Below are positions 1 to 6,295 of a stretch of 11,901 bases of DNA, piece by piece. Each line of letters starts with the position of its first letter. The first letter of the stretch is position 1. The stretch comes from JBIKIW01 sp044361365. GTDB taxonomy: Bacteria > Patescibacteriota > JACMRA01. The notes under the pieces were generated by a model. The model saw only the letters and a list, made by a program, of their open reading frames with translations, ran no database searches and was not told the origin of the DNA. The stretch covers positions 1 through 11,901 of the forward strand of contig JBIKIW010000044.1 in NCBI GenBank assembly GCA_044361365.1, written 5' to 3'. The translations under genes were made by a program, and so were the position numbers.

Positions 1-119
1 TTTTCTTTAGTTTTCTCTTTGATATCTTTTCTACCAAACTCACTTCCATTATCAGTTAATATAGATTCAAAATCAATACCATAACAACGATTAAACACTG
101 CTAATAGTTTTTGGGTATT
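1..119 (-). pseudogene. Partial DDE (rve-type) transposase, no N-terminus, runs off the window
   Basis: Reading the minus strand from about 119 down to 1 gives an open frame of roughly 39 codons containing ILTDNGSEFG. This is the second-aspartate motif (TDNGSEF) of the rve integrase core found in IS481-like and related DDE transposases. The C-terminal part, with the catalytic Glu, would lie beyond position 1. Upstream in the same frame, homology stops near 119 and a TAG lies at 135-137, so there is no start codon and no first catalytic Asp. The fragment abuts an unrelated plus-strand coding tail. It is either an insertion-sequence remnant after deletion or a repeat-driven assembly join. The motif is seen; the family assignment within DDE transposases is inference. 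Confidence 0.7.
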
Positions 120-277
120 TCGATTTAGACACTGCTATATATGAAGCTGACTTTGAGTCTGTCTTAAGGCAAATTCTAGATTTGGATTTGGATAATTATC
201 CTGAACGAAAAGCAATGTTTTGGCGTGTGCAAAATAAAATTCTAAAACTCAGCCAATCCGATTATTTTGAAAAATAA
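119..277 (+). pseudogene. C-terminal tail of an unidentified gene, 5' part missing
   Basis: An open plus-strand frame runs to TAA at 275-277. The frame is open from 95, but the first codons overlap the opposite-strand transposase fragment, so the genuine gene probably begins near 119. The tail reads as a soluble acidic helix-rich segment (FDLDTAIYEADF... FWRVQNKILKL ... YFEK). I do not recognise the family. It ends 4 bases before the convergent TatD stop codon. Loss of its 5' part at the junction with transposase DNA suggests disruption by an insertion sequence or a chimeric contig end. That it is coding rests on the open frame and plausible composition only. Confidence 0.45.
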
Positions 278-281
278 CCAC

Positions 282-1157
282 TCAATCTATATCAAACAAC
301 CCCCTCGTATTCCCAAGCGACTGCTGCCAAATTGTAGCACTATCAACACCTCGAATTTCCGCAGCTTTTTGAGCTACTAATTGTATAAAATCTGGTAAAT
401 TGGTCTGTCCACGGTGTGGAGTTGGAGTCAAAAATGGCAAATCTGTCTCAAGTACAAACGAGTCAGCCGGGCAATATTTCAAGGCCTCTCGAATTGGCTC
501 TGCACTTTTTCCAAAGGTAATAATCCCACCAAATGCGGCTTTTCCGCCAAGATCCAAAATTTGTTTGAGGGTTTCTTTGTCGCCGGTGTAACAATGCACC
601 AAAAAATTACCATGAATTTTGGGAAAGTTTTTTAAAATGTCTAAAAGGTCACCAAAAGCATCTCGGCAATGAATTACTAAAGGTAGGTTTAAGTCTAAAG
701 CCAAACCAATATCCGAAACAAACAGCTCTTTTTGAATAGCTATTAATTCAGGATTTTGAGTATAATGATAGTCCAGACCAGACTCCCCTACTCCAATCAA
801 ATCAAAGCTCTGGGGTAATTTTTCTTTTACAAAGAAAGCTTGATTTTGAAGGTACTTTTTGAGGTCGAATTTTTCGTTTACAAGTTCTGGGTGAGAGCCA
901 AACAAATATTTGATTTTGGGTTGTTTTCCAAGTAGCTTTTGTACAAAGTCATAGTTCGTATAACTAACGGTAGATTGAATCACAAAGTCGTGATTTGCCA
1001 ACAACCCGTCAATTTTATCAACAATTTCAACTCGCTTTTGATCGCTTAAATTAGGCAAAAAATTATCTTCCTCAATTTCCTCACGAATCTCTGGAATTAT
1101 TTTTAAGAATGCCAGTAAAATATCTAAATGAACGTGTGTATCGTGTAATTTAATCAT
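282..1157 (-). CDS. tatD: TatD-family metal-dependent hydrolase (putative DNase)
   Basis: TatD proteins are TIM-barrel, two-metal phosphoesterases; characterised members have 3'-5' exonuclease or DNase activity in the cytoplasm. All the family's metal ligands are visible, numbered from the second Met: HxH at 8-10 (THVHLD), Glu125 (GVGESGLDY), His163 (VIHCRDA), His188 (VHCYTG) and Asp239 (LETDLPFLTP). At 291 residues it is longer than the usual ~255-265, because about 25 residues are inserted just after the HxHLD strand. The in-frame ATG at 1169 would add MRNF; I prefer the ATG at 1157, which places HxH about eight residues in, as is usual. Neither start has a ribosome-binding site. It follows rpiA on the same strand after ~100 bases, probably as a two-gene transcript. 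It ends in TGA, convergent with the truncated plus-strand gene. Confidence 0.9.
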   Translation of the reverse strand: MIKLHDTHVHLDILLAFLKIIPEIREEIEEDNFLPNLSDQKRVEIVDKIDGLLANHDFVIQSTVSYTNYDFVQKLLGKQPKIKYLFGSHPELVNEKFDLKKYLQNQAFFVKEKLPQSFDLIGVGESGLDYHYTQNPELIAIQKELFVSDIGLALDLNLPLVIHCRDAFGDLLDILKNFPKIHGNFLVHCYTGDKETLKQILDLGGKAAFGGIITFGKSAEPIREALKYCPADSFVLETDLPFLTPTPHRGQTNLPDFIQLVAQKAAEIRGVDSATIWQQSLGNTRGLFDID

Positions 1158-1257
1158 AAAATTTCTCATTTAATAAATCAATTTGCTTTCAAATTTCAGG
1201 TTTTTTCTGGTTTGGTCAACTCCAAATAATATAAAAGCCAAACAATTTATTTTAATT

Positions 1258-1917
1258 CTACCTAACTTCCACTTTCCCATTTTCATACCCAACAATTATC
1301 ATTGGATTAAGCCCAATAAACAACCCGTGATCCACAACGCCTGAAACCTGTTTAATATTAGTCGCTAAATTTTTGACATCTGGAATTTTAGCAAAAACAC
1401 AATCCAAAATATAATTTTGATTATCAGTAATAAAAGGCTGTTTATCTGAATTTAATCGTAAAATTTGACTTACAGCTCCAACTTTAGCGAGTTGATTTTC
1501 AATTACCTCTAGTCCAAACGGCAAAACCTCAATTGGAATAATTTTATTTTCAAAAGATTTGGTAAGTTTACTTTGATCAACCAAAATAACATATTTTTTG
1601 CTAGCCATCGCTACAATTTTTTCCCTAGTCAACGCCCCTCCCATTCCTTTAATCAAGTTTCCAGCCTCATCCACCCAATCAGCTCCATCAAAAGTAAAAT
1701 CAATTTCAATAAATTTTTCTAGTAAGTTAATGCCCAAATTTTTGGCTTGTATGTGGCTTTTTTGAGAAGTTGCCACTGCTTGAATTTGGTTGAAATCTCC
1801 CTGCCCGATCAAATCTATCGCTAAACTCGCAGTCGAACCGGTGCCAAGCCCAATAATTCCAGTTTTGGGTAAAAAATCTAGTAATTTTTGAGCGGCAAGT
1901 AGCTTGGGATTGGTCAT
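1258..1917 (-). CDS. rpiA: Ribose-5-phosphate isomerase A
   Basis: RpiA interconverts ribose 5-phosphate and ribulose 5-phosphate in the non-oxidative pentose phosphate pathway. The 219-residue length matches the family. The phosphate-binding loop GLGTGSTA is at 23-30. The catalytic block TFDGADWVDEAGNLIKGMGG is at 75-94, followed by ALTREKIVA. Residues corresponding to E. coli Asp81, Asp84, Lys94 and Glu103 are Asp77, Asp80, Lys90 and Glu99, all kept. The usual KGGGGAL loop reads KGMGGAL, a small deviation. The later VDQSKL and GVVDHGLF segments are also typical. No Shine-Dalgarno precedes the ATG. A weak TTGCCA/TAGTTA pair 17 bases apart lies immediately upstream, but its -10 is poor. It is the first gene of a probable rpiA-tatD unit, divergent from the RCC1 protein gene. 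Confidence 0.95.
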   Translation of the reverse strand: MTNPKLLAAQKLLDFLPKTGIIGLGTGSTASLAIDLIGQGDFNQIQAVATSQKSHIQAKNLGINLLEKFIEIDFTFDGADWVDEAGNLIKGMGGALTREKIVAMASKKYVILVDQSKLTKSFENKIIPIEVLPFGLEVIENQLAKVGAVSQILRLNSDKQPFITDNQNYILDCVFAKIPDVKNLATNIKQVSGVVDHGLFIGLNPMIIVGYENGKVEVR

Positions 1918-2138
1918 GGTTTGATTAACTAAACTTGAAATGTTTTCTTGGCAAACAATTTTTTAAAACCCAAATAGCGAAACCCTAACCCTTGATTAAA
2001 AAACAGAATATTTAAACTCGCTTTTTAAAACTAAAATAAGAAGACCTCTTAAACTAGAATTTACTCAAATATTGTATTATTTAGATGTAAAAAGGTGTTT
2101 AATTTGTGCTGTAGATCTTGTCAGTAGATATTCTTTTG

Positions 2139-2150
2139 TGTATGCATACA
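2139..2150. promoter_or_regulatory. Perfect 12-base palindrome, possible operator
   Basis: TGTATGCATACA is its own reverse complement and stands between two divergent genes, the usual place for a dimeric regulator site. No second copy was seen in the window and no regulator is encoded nearby, so the role is inferred from symmetry and location only. Confidence 0.3.
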
Positions 2151-2172
2151 AACTTTAAGCTACATTACAGCA

Positions 2173-2206
2173 GATATCACTAACTTTATCTCCCCAGTGG
2201 AATATC
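2173..2206. other. Hairpin, 9-bp stem with 2-base bulge
   Basis: GATATCACT (2173-2181) pairs with AGTG (2196-2199) and ATATC (2202-2206), leaving GA bulged and a 14-base loop. It is not followed by a T-tract, so it is not an intrinsic terminator in either direction. If transcription of the RCC1 gene starts upstream of it, it would be a structured part of the mRNA leader. I do not recognise a known riboswitch class. Confidence 0.35.
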
Positions 2207-2250
2207 TTGGTCAATACCATCTAATCTGCCATATGTGGTGAACGGGTACA

Positions 2251-2270
2251 AAAATTTGTAAAAATTTGTA
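2251..2270. repeat. Tandem 10-base direct repeat upstream of RCC1 protein gene
   Basis: AAAATTTGTA occurs twice with no gap (2251-2260 and 2261-2270), preceded by ACA so that each copy is nearly palindromic. It lies one helical turn per unit and ends ~25 bases before the candidate -10 at 2296. This is a plausible regulator-binding or AT-rich upstream promoter element, inferred from position. Confidence 0.35.
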
Positions 2271-2334
2271 AATTAAATTACGATGTTTCACTGAGTATAG
2301 AGAATGTATCAAATTAACAAAAATAAAAATAAAC

Positions 2335-4536
2335 ATGTCTGGATTACATTTTACCCTAGAAAAAATTTATCTGTTTTTTCACAAAAATTTACCAAAAAAA
2401 ACTTTTACTTTTGGAGTTCTAATTTTAGCCATATTTTTTTCTCAAATTAGCGTTTCTGCTGCACCAGCAATTAGTAGTATTAGCCCAAATTCTGGACCGA
2501 TAGAGGGAGGGACTCAAGTAACTATAAATGGGACAGGTTTTCAAGGTAACTCACAGGTAACCCAGGTAGCTAGCGGCGAATATCACACCTGTGCACTGCA
2601 CACTGATGGTAATGTTCGATGTTGGGGCTCAAATAACTTTGGCCAGCTGGGGTATGGAGACACCACTCAGCGTAACTCTCCAGGTCCAGATATCAATTTT
2701 GGTGGAAATTATGCTGTAGCTATCGGAGCTGGAAATAATCACACCTGTGCAGTTATGAATACCGGATCTGTAAAATGTTGGGGTTGGAACGCTTTTGGTC
2801 AGTTGGGATATGGAGATACAGTTCAGCGCAACACGCCAGGTCCAGATATCAATTTTGGGACGGTGGGTGCAACAAAAGTAGCTGCAGGTAGGTATCATAC
2901 CTGTATAACTACTACCACAAGCACTGCCAGATGTTGGGGTACTGGGTCGAATGGTCAGCTTGGTTATGGAAATTTTAGCTCATTGTTTACTCCAGGCGGG
3001 GACATAAACTTTGGAGGAATACAAATATCCATGATTGATGCTGGGGAATTTTACACCTGTGCGATGTTAGTAACTGGCGGTGCTAGATGTTGGGGACAAA
3101 ATAGTACGGGTCAGTTGGGGTATGGAAATACGACTCAGCGCAACTCTCCAGGTCCAGATATCAATTTTAATGGGGCATTAGTAACAAGTATTAGCACTGG
3201 ATTCAGACATACATGTGCAGTTTTAAATACTCAAACTGCTAGATGCTGGGGAGAAAATATCACTGGAAAATTGGGATATGGAGATACCACTCAAAGATTG
3301 TCTCCAGGTCCGGATATCAATTTTAATGGGACTTTAGTTAATAAAATATTTGCTGGTTATATTCATACGTGTGCGATTTTGGTAACTGGTGGTACTAGAT
3401 GCTGGGGTAGTTCAACTAGTGGAATGTTAGGATATGGGGATGGTATAGCCCGCAGAGCACCCGCTAATACTGATATAAATCTTGGCGGAGTATCCGCAAT
3501 TGAAATGCAACTAGGGTATTATAGTACATCCACATTGACCGCAACAGGAAATGTCAAATCTTGGGGGGAAAATAACAGTGGTCAGCTAGGCTACGGAGAT
3601 ACCACTCAACGATCTTCACCTGGACCTGATATTTCAGGTTTGGACATACGTACCCAATTTAACGTCACATTCGGAGGCATTCCAGCAAGTGATATAACCT
3701 TTGTAAATTCAACCACCGTTACAGCCACAACTCCTTCCCATGCTGCTGGATTAGTAAATGTAGTTTTAACCAACGGAGATGGTACAACCACGAGTTTGTC
3801 TAATGGCTATACCTATTTAAGTGCTAGTGCGTGTGATTATATCGGAGCAAATGGAAGTGTGGCTGTCACTTCAACCTGCCTTGCAATTAATCCTGGCTCG
3901 TTAACCATGTATGCCGGAGATTCTACCGATGATAATGACCTTTGTGGAGAGGGAGATACTGCATCTTACAATTACATTCAAGACGATGGGAGTTCTGTTA
4001 ATGTTACTTGTGGACTGGCAGAAAGGTCAGTGGGATTATCAGGCGTTTCAGTTGCTAATACTAGACAAAATACTACTACCATCATCAATGATGTGCTATG
4101 TCAGGATTTAACTGGTAACTCAAATAATATTTATTCGGTTTCTGCTACTGTTGGAAACTTAGTGAATCAAGGCGGTGGGAATAATATCAACTTAGGTTCT
4201 AATCCTGATGGATCTGGTTTGGAAACTAACCTTGATTCTGACGCTCCAACTTCTGGTGATAGTGGTAAGCTTTATGCTACTTATACACCAGGTTCTTCAG
4301 TAAAAGCCATTGCTCCAGAGTCTGCTAGAAATTCTACAGTAGATAGTAATTTTACTGTTGGAAGTAAGGCTACGGTGATTAATACTGCTACTTCTATTGG
4401 GGTATATAATACTTCTGGTGGGACTTTAGCTAAAAGGTTTGATTCTGATGGGAATACTTTAAAGTATCGTATCCCAGCTTTTCCTAGTGCTAATAGCTAT
4501 GTTGGTGGCGTTACTTATACTTGTAGTGTTAGTTAG
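2335..4536 (+). CDS. Exported RCC1-repeat propeller inserted in a TIG/IPT domain
   Basis: This is a 733-residue cell-surface or secreted protein. A signal peptide occupies 1-43: a long basic N-region, a hydrophobic core (~26-38) and a VSA cleavage site. Residues 44-72 (PAISSISPNSGPIEGGTQVT...GTGF) are the first half of a TIG/IPT immunoglobulin-like fold. The second half (FNVTFGG...TVTATTPSHAAG...GYTYL) comes only at 442-495. Between them are seven RCC1-type repeats with cores such as CWGSNNFGQLGYGD at 96, 148, 200, 252, 304, 356 and SWG at 409, a spacing of ~52 residues expected for a seven-bladed propeller. Six blades carry a Cys pair ten residues apart (86/96, 138/148, 190/200, 242/252, 294/304, 346/356). 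Residues 496-733 are a Ser/Thr/Asn/Gly-rich region with six Cys, ending YTCSVS, that I cannot assign. No LPXTG motif or C-terminal membrane segment is present, so attachment is unclear. Adhesion or ligand binding is inference from these folds. RCC1 itself is a eukaryotic exchange factor, but bacterial repeats do not imply that activity. Confidence 0.85.
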   Translation: MSGLHFTLEKIYLFFHKNLPKKTFTFGVLILAIFFSQISVSAAPAISSISPNSGPIEGGTQVTINGTGFQGNSQVTQVASGEYHTCALHTDGNVRCWGSNNFGQLGYGDTTQRNSPGPDINFGGNYAVAIGAGNNHTCAVMNTGSVKCWGWNAFGQLGYGDTVQRNTPGPDINFGTVGATKVAAGRYHTCITTTTSTARCWGTGSNGQLGYGNFSSLFTPGGDINFGGIQISMIDAGEFYTCAMLVTGGARCWGQNSTGQLGYGNTTQRNSPGPDINFNGALVTSISTGFRHTCAVLNTQTARCWGENITGKLGYGDTTQRLSPGPDINFNGTLVNKIFAGYIHTCAILVTGGTRCWGSSTSGMLGYGDGIARRAPANTDINLGGVSAIEMQLGYYSTSTLTATGNVKSWGENNSGQLGYGDTTQRSSPGPDISGLDIRTQFNVTFGGIPASDITFVNSTTVTATTPSHAAGLVNVVLTNGDGTTTSLSNGYTYLSASACDYIGANGSVAVTSTCLAINPGSLTMYAGDSTDDNDLCGEGDTASYNYIQDDGSSVNVTCGLAERSVGLSGVSVANTRQNTTTIINDVLCQDLTGNSNNIYSVSATVGNLVNQGGGNNINLGSNPDGSGLETNLDSDAPTSGDSGKLYATYTPGSSVKAIAPESARNSTVDSNFTVGSKATVINTATSIGVYNTSGGTLAKRFDSDGNTLKYRIPAFPSANSYVGGVTYTCSVS
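2557..3642 (+). repeat. Seven intragenic ~156-base repeats encoding RCC1 blades
   Basis: The coding DNA of the propeller is itself repetitive. A 21-base segment beginning CCAGGTCCAGATATC is identical at 2680, 2836 and 3148 and has one mismatch at 3304. These spacings are exactly 156, 312 and 156 bases (52 codons). Blade 3 (near 2992) and blades 6 and 7 are more diverged. Near-identity at the nucleotide level, including synonymous positions, indicates recent duplication or gene conversion among blades 1, 2, 4 and 5, and makes blade-number variation by recombination likely. Confidence 0.8.
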
Positions 4537-4606
4537 TGGGTTGTAGGAAATATCCTTTAATTTTAAATTTTGATAAATAGAGTTGAAACAATTTCTTTGA
4601 GTGCAT

Positions 4607-4635
4607 TTGCACCTACGCATTTTGTCTGCTAGACT
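4607..4635 (+). promoter_or_regulatory. Promoter for the 155-residue membrane protein, predicted leaderless
   Basis: TTGCAC (4607-4612) and TAGACT (4630-4635) are separated by 17 bases, and a TG one base before the -10 makes it an extended -10 element. The ATG at 4642 lies 6 bases after the -10, exactly where transcription would be expected to begin. The mRNA would therefore be leaderless or nearly so. Confidence 0.5.
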
Positions 4636-4641
4636 GTTAGT

Positions 4642-5109
4642 ATGTTTAGCATCCCTGCCCGTTCCAAATACTTAGATCTGTCCAAAAGTTTCAGGAGTTT
4701 TTATGTCCTAATTTTGGGAATATTTTTATCAATCCTAACATATGTTATCTATCAGAATATAATCGTTACAGTAACTATGGGAGTTAGTACCATTGCATCG
4801 TTTATAATTATTGCCCAACCTCCCAAAAAAATAGAGGTCAAAGTAAGTGATGATGGTTTGAACATCGGTGGCGAAGTAGTTGGTTGGGAGTCGATTGTTG
4901 GCTGGGCAGCTGTAGATCTGAATGAAGATCTTGAAATTGTGGTACAAACTTCTAAGGTCGTAAAAGATTTTTACTATTTTTATGTGCATGAAGAAGACTC
5001 AAAAGTAAAAGAACTACTACAAATTCTAACTCAGTTTGCTCCTTACGATGAAACGATAATTGCCAAAAACCAGGCTCACAATATCCTTAGAAATTTTGGA
5101 TTAAAGTAA
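4642..5109 (+). CDS. Small membrane protein, two TM helices plus possible PH-like domain
   Basis: This is a 155-residue protein with a basic N-terminus (~1-19) and two closely spaced hydrophobic helices at ~20-36 and ~39-58. A soluble C-terminal region of about 95 residues follows: short beta-strands (IEVKVSDDGLNIGGE, SIVGWAAVDLNEDLEIVVQ, DFYYFYVHE), then a helix (EEDSKVKELLQILTQFAP) and a tail ending NFGLK. Two TM segments followed by an all-beta unit capped by an amphipathic helix resemble bacterial PH-like membrane proteins. I see no diagnostic motif, so this is only a structural guess. By the positive-inside rule both ends face the cytoplasm. The start is supported by the promoter immediately upstream. 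It is convergent with the coiled-coil membrane protein on its right. Confidence 0.7.
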   Translation: MFSIPARSKYLDLSKSFRSFYVLILGIFLSILTYVIYQNIIVTVTMGVSTIASFIIIAQPPKKIEVKVSDDGLNIGGEVVGWESIVGWAAVDLNEDLEIVVQTSKVVKDFYYFYVHEEDSKVKELLQILTQFAPYDETIIAKNQAHNILRNFGLK

Positions 5110-5128
5110 AAAGTTTCAGATTTAAACT
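5107..5128 (-). terminator. Weak AT-only terminator-like hairpin
   Basis: On the minus strand AGTTT (5128-5124) and AAACT (5116-5112) can pair around a 7-base loop and are followed by a short run of T. It lies directly after the minus-strand gene ending at 5138 and in the gap between two convergent genes. The stem is short and mostly A-T, so stability is poor. Confidence 0.3.
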
Positions 5129-5137
5129 AAAATCCTC

Positions 5138-6091
5138 TTAAATTCGATATTTAGCCTTCAAATCTTTAAGATTTTGATCCAATTTTTTTTCTTGATCTTT
5201 TAAATCACTAAGTGCTGCATCAATACTTTTGGCTGGCTCTGTAAATGCTTTATCTAAGTTTTTATTCTTCAAAACAGACGTAGGCTCAGCAGAAACTTGA
5301 TCTAGTTTTTTAGATACTGTATCGATTTTGTTACTGTCTTTTTGCTCAACTGCGGTGGCAAATTCTCGTAAGGTGTTGGCGTAATCTGTGTATAGCTTGT
5401 TATCTTTTTGTATGTCGGTCTCGATATCAGAAGTGTAATATTTGCTCAAATCACCTACAAAACAAGTTTTTAAATCAACCAGGGCTTTAGCGGCTTTATC
5501 CACCTCATCGGCAGATTTTCTGGAATAATCAGAATAGGTTGCCAAATCTTGAGTGTTTATTTTGGCAAGTTCTTTGTTTGAATTATCCAAAAATGTTGAA
5601 AAATCAGAGGTTTTTTGAGTAATGCAAGCCAAATTATCTACAACTTTAATCATCAAACCAAAAGTTTCTTTGCGTTTAATCAAGGCGTCTTTAGAATTTT
5701 GGTAAAATTGCTTTGTATCTTCATTTGGGCCTTTGTCTAATTTATCCACATCGCTAGTAGTTGAAGTTACCAAACTTTCTAGATCAGATTTGGAACTACT
5801 AATTTGCTCAACTTTTTTGCTGCTATTAGACGAGTTCGAACTAGCAGAGTTTAAATTATTTGAGAGATCGTTTAAAACCTGAGTACCTTTGGTGGTGTTT
5901 TTGTTTAAAATATCGATATTTTTGTTTGCTGAATCTGCAACCTGGCCTGGTACAATCACAAAATTGTAAATTCCAAAACCTGCCAAAACTCCTCCTGCTA
6001 TTAAGAACACAACTATACCAATAATAATCCCAATAATAAGTGATTTTTTAGATGATTTGGGTTTTTGCTGGGCTTCTTTTTCTTCAGACAT
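5138..6091 (-). CDS. Single-pass membrane protein with helical/coiled-coil ectodomain
   Basis: This is a 317-residue protein of no family I recognise. A charged cytosolic N-terminus (MSEEKEAQQKPKSSKK, 1-16) is followed by one long glycine-rich TM segment (~17-46). The rest is a ~270-residue extracellular region rich in Lys, Asp, Ser and Asn with heptad-like helices and a SSNSSNSS linker at ~83-91. It ends in a strongly charged helix (DLKDQEKKLDQNLKDLKAK). Only two cysteines occur outside (156 and 210), compatible with one disulfide between helices. A longer reading frame begins at 6121, but that start falls inside the tRNA-Glu gene, so the ATG at 6091 is the sensible one. Only 18 bases separate the tRNA 3' end from this ATG, leaving no room for a separate promoter. 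Co-transcription with the tRNA is likely. Confidence 0.75.
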   Translation of the reverse strand: MSEEKEAQQKPKSSKKSLIIGIIIGIVVFLIAGGVLAGFGIYNFVIVPGQVADSANKNIDILNKNTTKGTQVLNDLSNNLNSASSNSSNSSKKVEQISSSKSDLESLVTSTTSDVDKLDKGPNEDTKQFYQNSKDALIKRKETFGLMIKVVDNLACITQKTSDFSTFLDNSNKELAKINTQDLATYSDYSRKSADEVDKAAKALVDLKTCFVGDLSKYYTSDIETDIQKDNKLYTDYANTLREFATAVEQKDSNKIDTVSKKLDQVSAEPTSVLKNKNLDKAFTEPAKSIDAALSDLKDQEKKLDQNLKDLKAKYRI

Positions 6092-6109
6092 AATTAATTT
6101 AAAATTGAT

Positions 6110-6184
6110 TGGTAGCACCACGGGGAATCGAACCCCGATTACAGGAATGAGAATCCTGCGTCCTAACCATTAGACGATGATGCC
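6110..6184 (-). tRNA. tRNA-Glu (anticodon CTC)
   Basis: On the minus strand the 75 bases from 6184 to 6110 fold as a complete tRNA with an encoded CCA. The acceptor GGCATCA pairs with TGGTGCT (two G-U pairs, including position 1-72). The D-arm has the Glu-like TCGTCTAATGGTTAGGAC. The anticodon stem is CAGGA/TCCTG with the 7-base loop TTCTCAT, placing CTC at 6151-6149. The T-arm is CGGGG-TTCGATT-CCCCG. It decodes GAG. A coding sequence starts 18 bases downstream on the same strand. Confidence 0.95.
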
Positions 6185-6295
6185 ATGAATCTATCTTAAA
6201 CCAACAGAGAATTTTTTATTTTGGCAAGTAGCGAGAAGATCAATTGTAAATTATAAATAAATAATGACTAATTTTTATCTAAATAGTTCAGATTT

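Larger units (their letters stand above)
1918..2334. other. Divergent intergenic region (417 bases) with palindrome, hairpin and tandem repeat
   Basis: No gene is supported here. The region must hold the promoters of rpiA (leftward) and the RCC1 protein (rightward), but neither is strong by eye. A TATAGA at 2296-2301 is a candidate -10 for the rightward gene, with only a poor -35 near 2273. Three structured elements are visible: a perfect 12-base palindrome at 2139-2150, a 9-bp bulged hairpin at 2173-2206 and a tandem 10-base repeat at 2251-2270. They are listed separately. The AT-rich leader just before the ATG at 2335 has no ribosome-binding site. Confidence 0.5.

Noticed and set aside
282..284. 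Recoding of UGA to Gly or Trp, as in some small-genome bacteria
   Set aside because: The UGA at the end of the TatD gene comes right at the expected C-terminus, and glycine and tryptophan use standard codons throughout.
400..635. Short plus-strand open frames opposite the TatD gene
   Set aside because: They are antisense shadows of a gene with all TatD metal ligands, and have no promoter or recognisable product.
2173..2206. Known riboswitch in the leader of the RCC1 gene
   Set aside because: Only a simple bulged hairpin is visible, with no conserved core of a class I know and no terminator or SD-masking element.
2629..2898. Minus-strand frame within the RCC1 gene
   Set aside because: It repeats with the 156-base unit and is simply the complement of the RCC1 blades.
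2557..3642. The regular repeats as a CRISPR array
   Set aside because: The 156-base period is in frame, codes for RCC1 blades throughout and lacks short identical repeats with unique spacers.
2335..4536. RCC1 repeats as evidence of a Ran-like nucleotide exchange factor or eukaryotic contamination
   Set aside because: The protein has a bacterial signal peptide and TIG domain, and bacterial RCC1-type propellers are common; nothing implies GTPase exchange.
5138..6121. Ten-codon N-terminal extension of the coiled-coil membrane protein starting at 6121
   Set aside because: The extension overlaps the 3' end of a well-formed tRNA-Glu gene (6110-6184); the internal ATG at 6091 begins a normal charged N-terminus.
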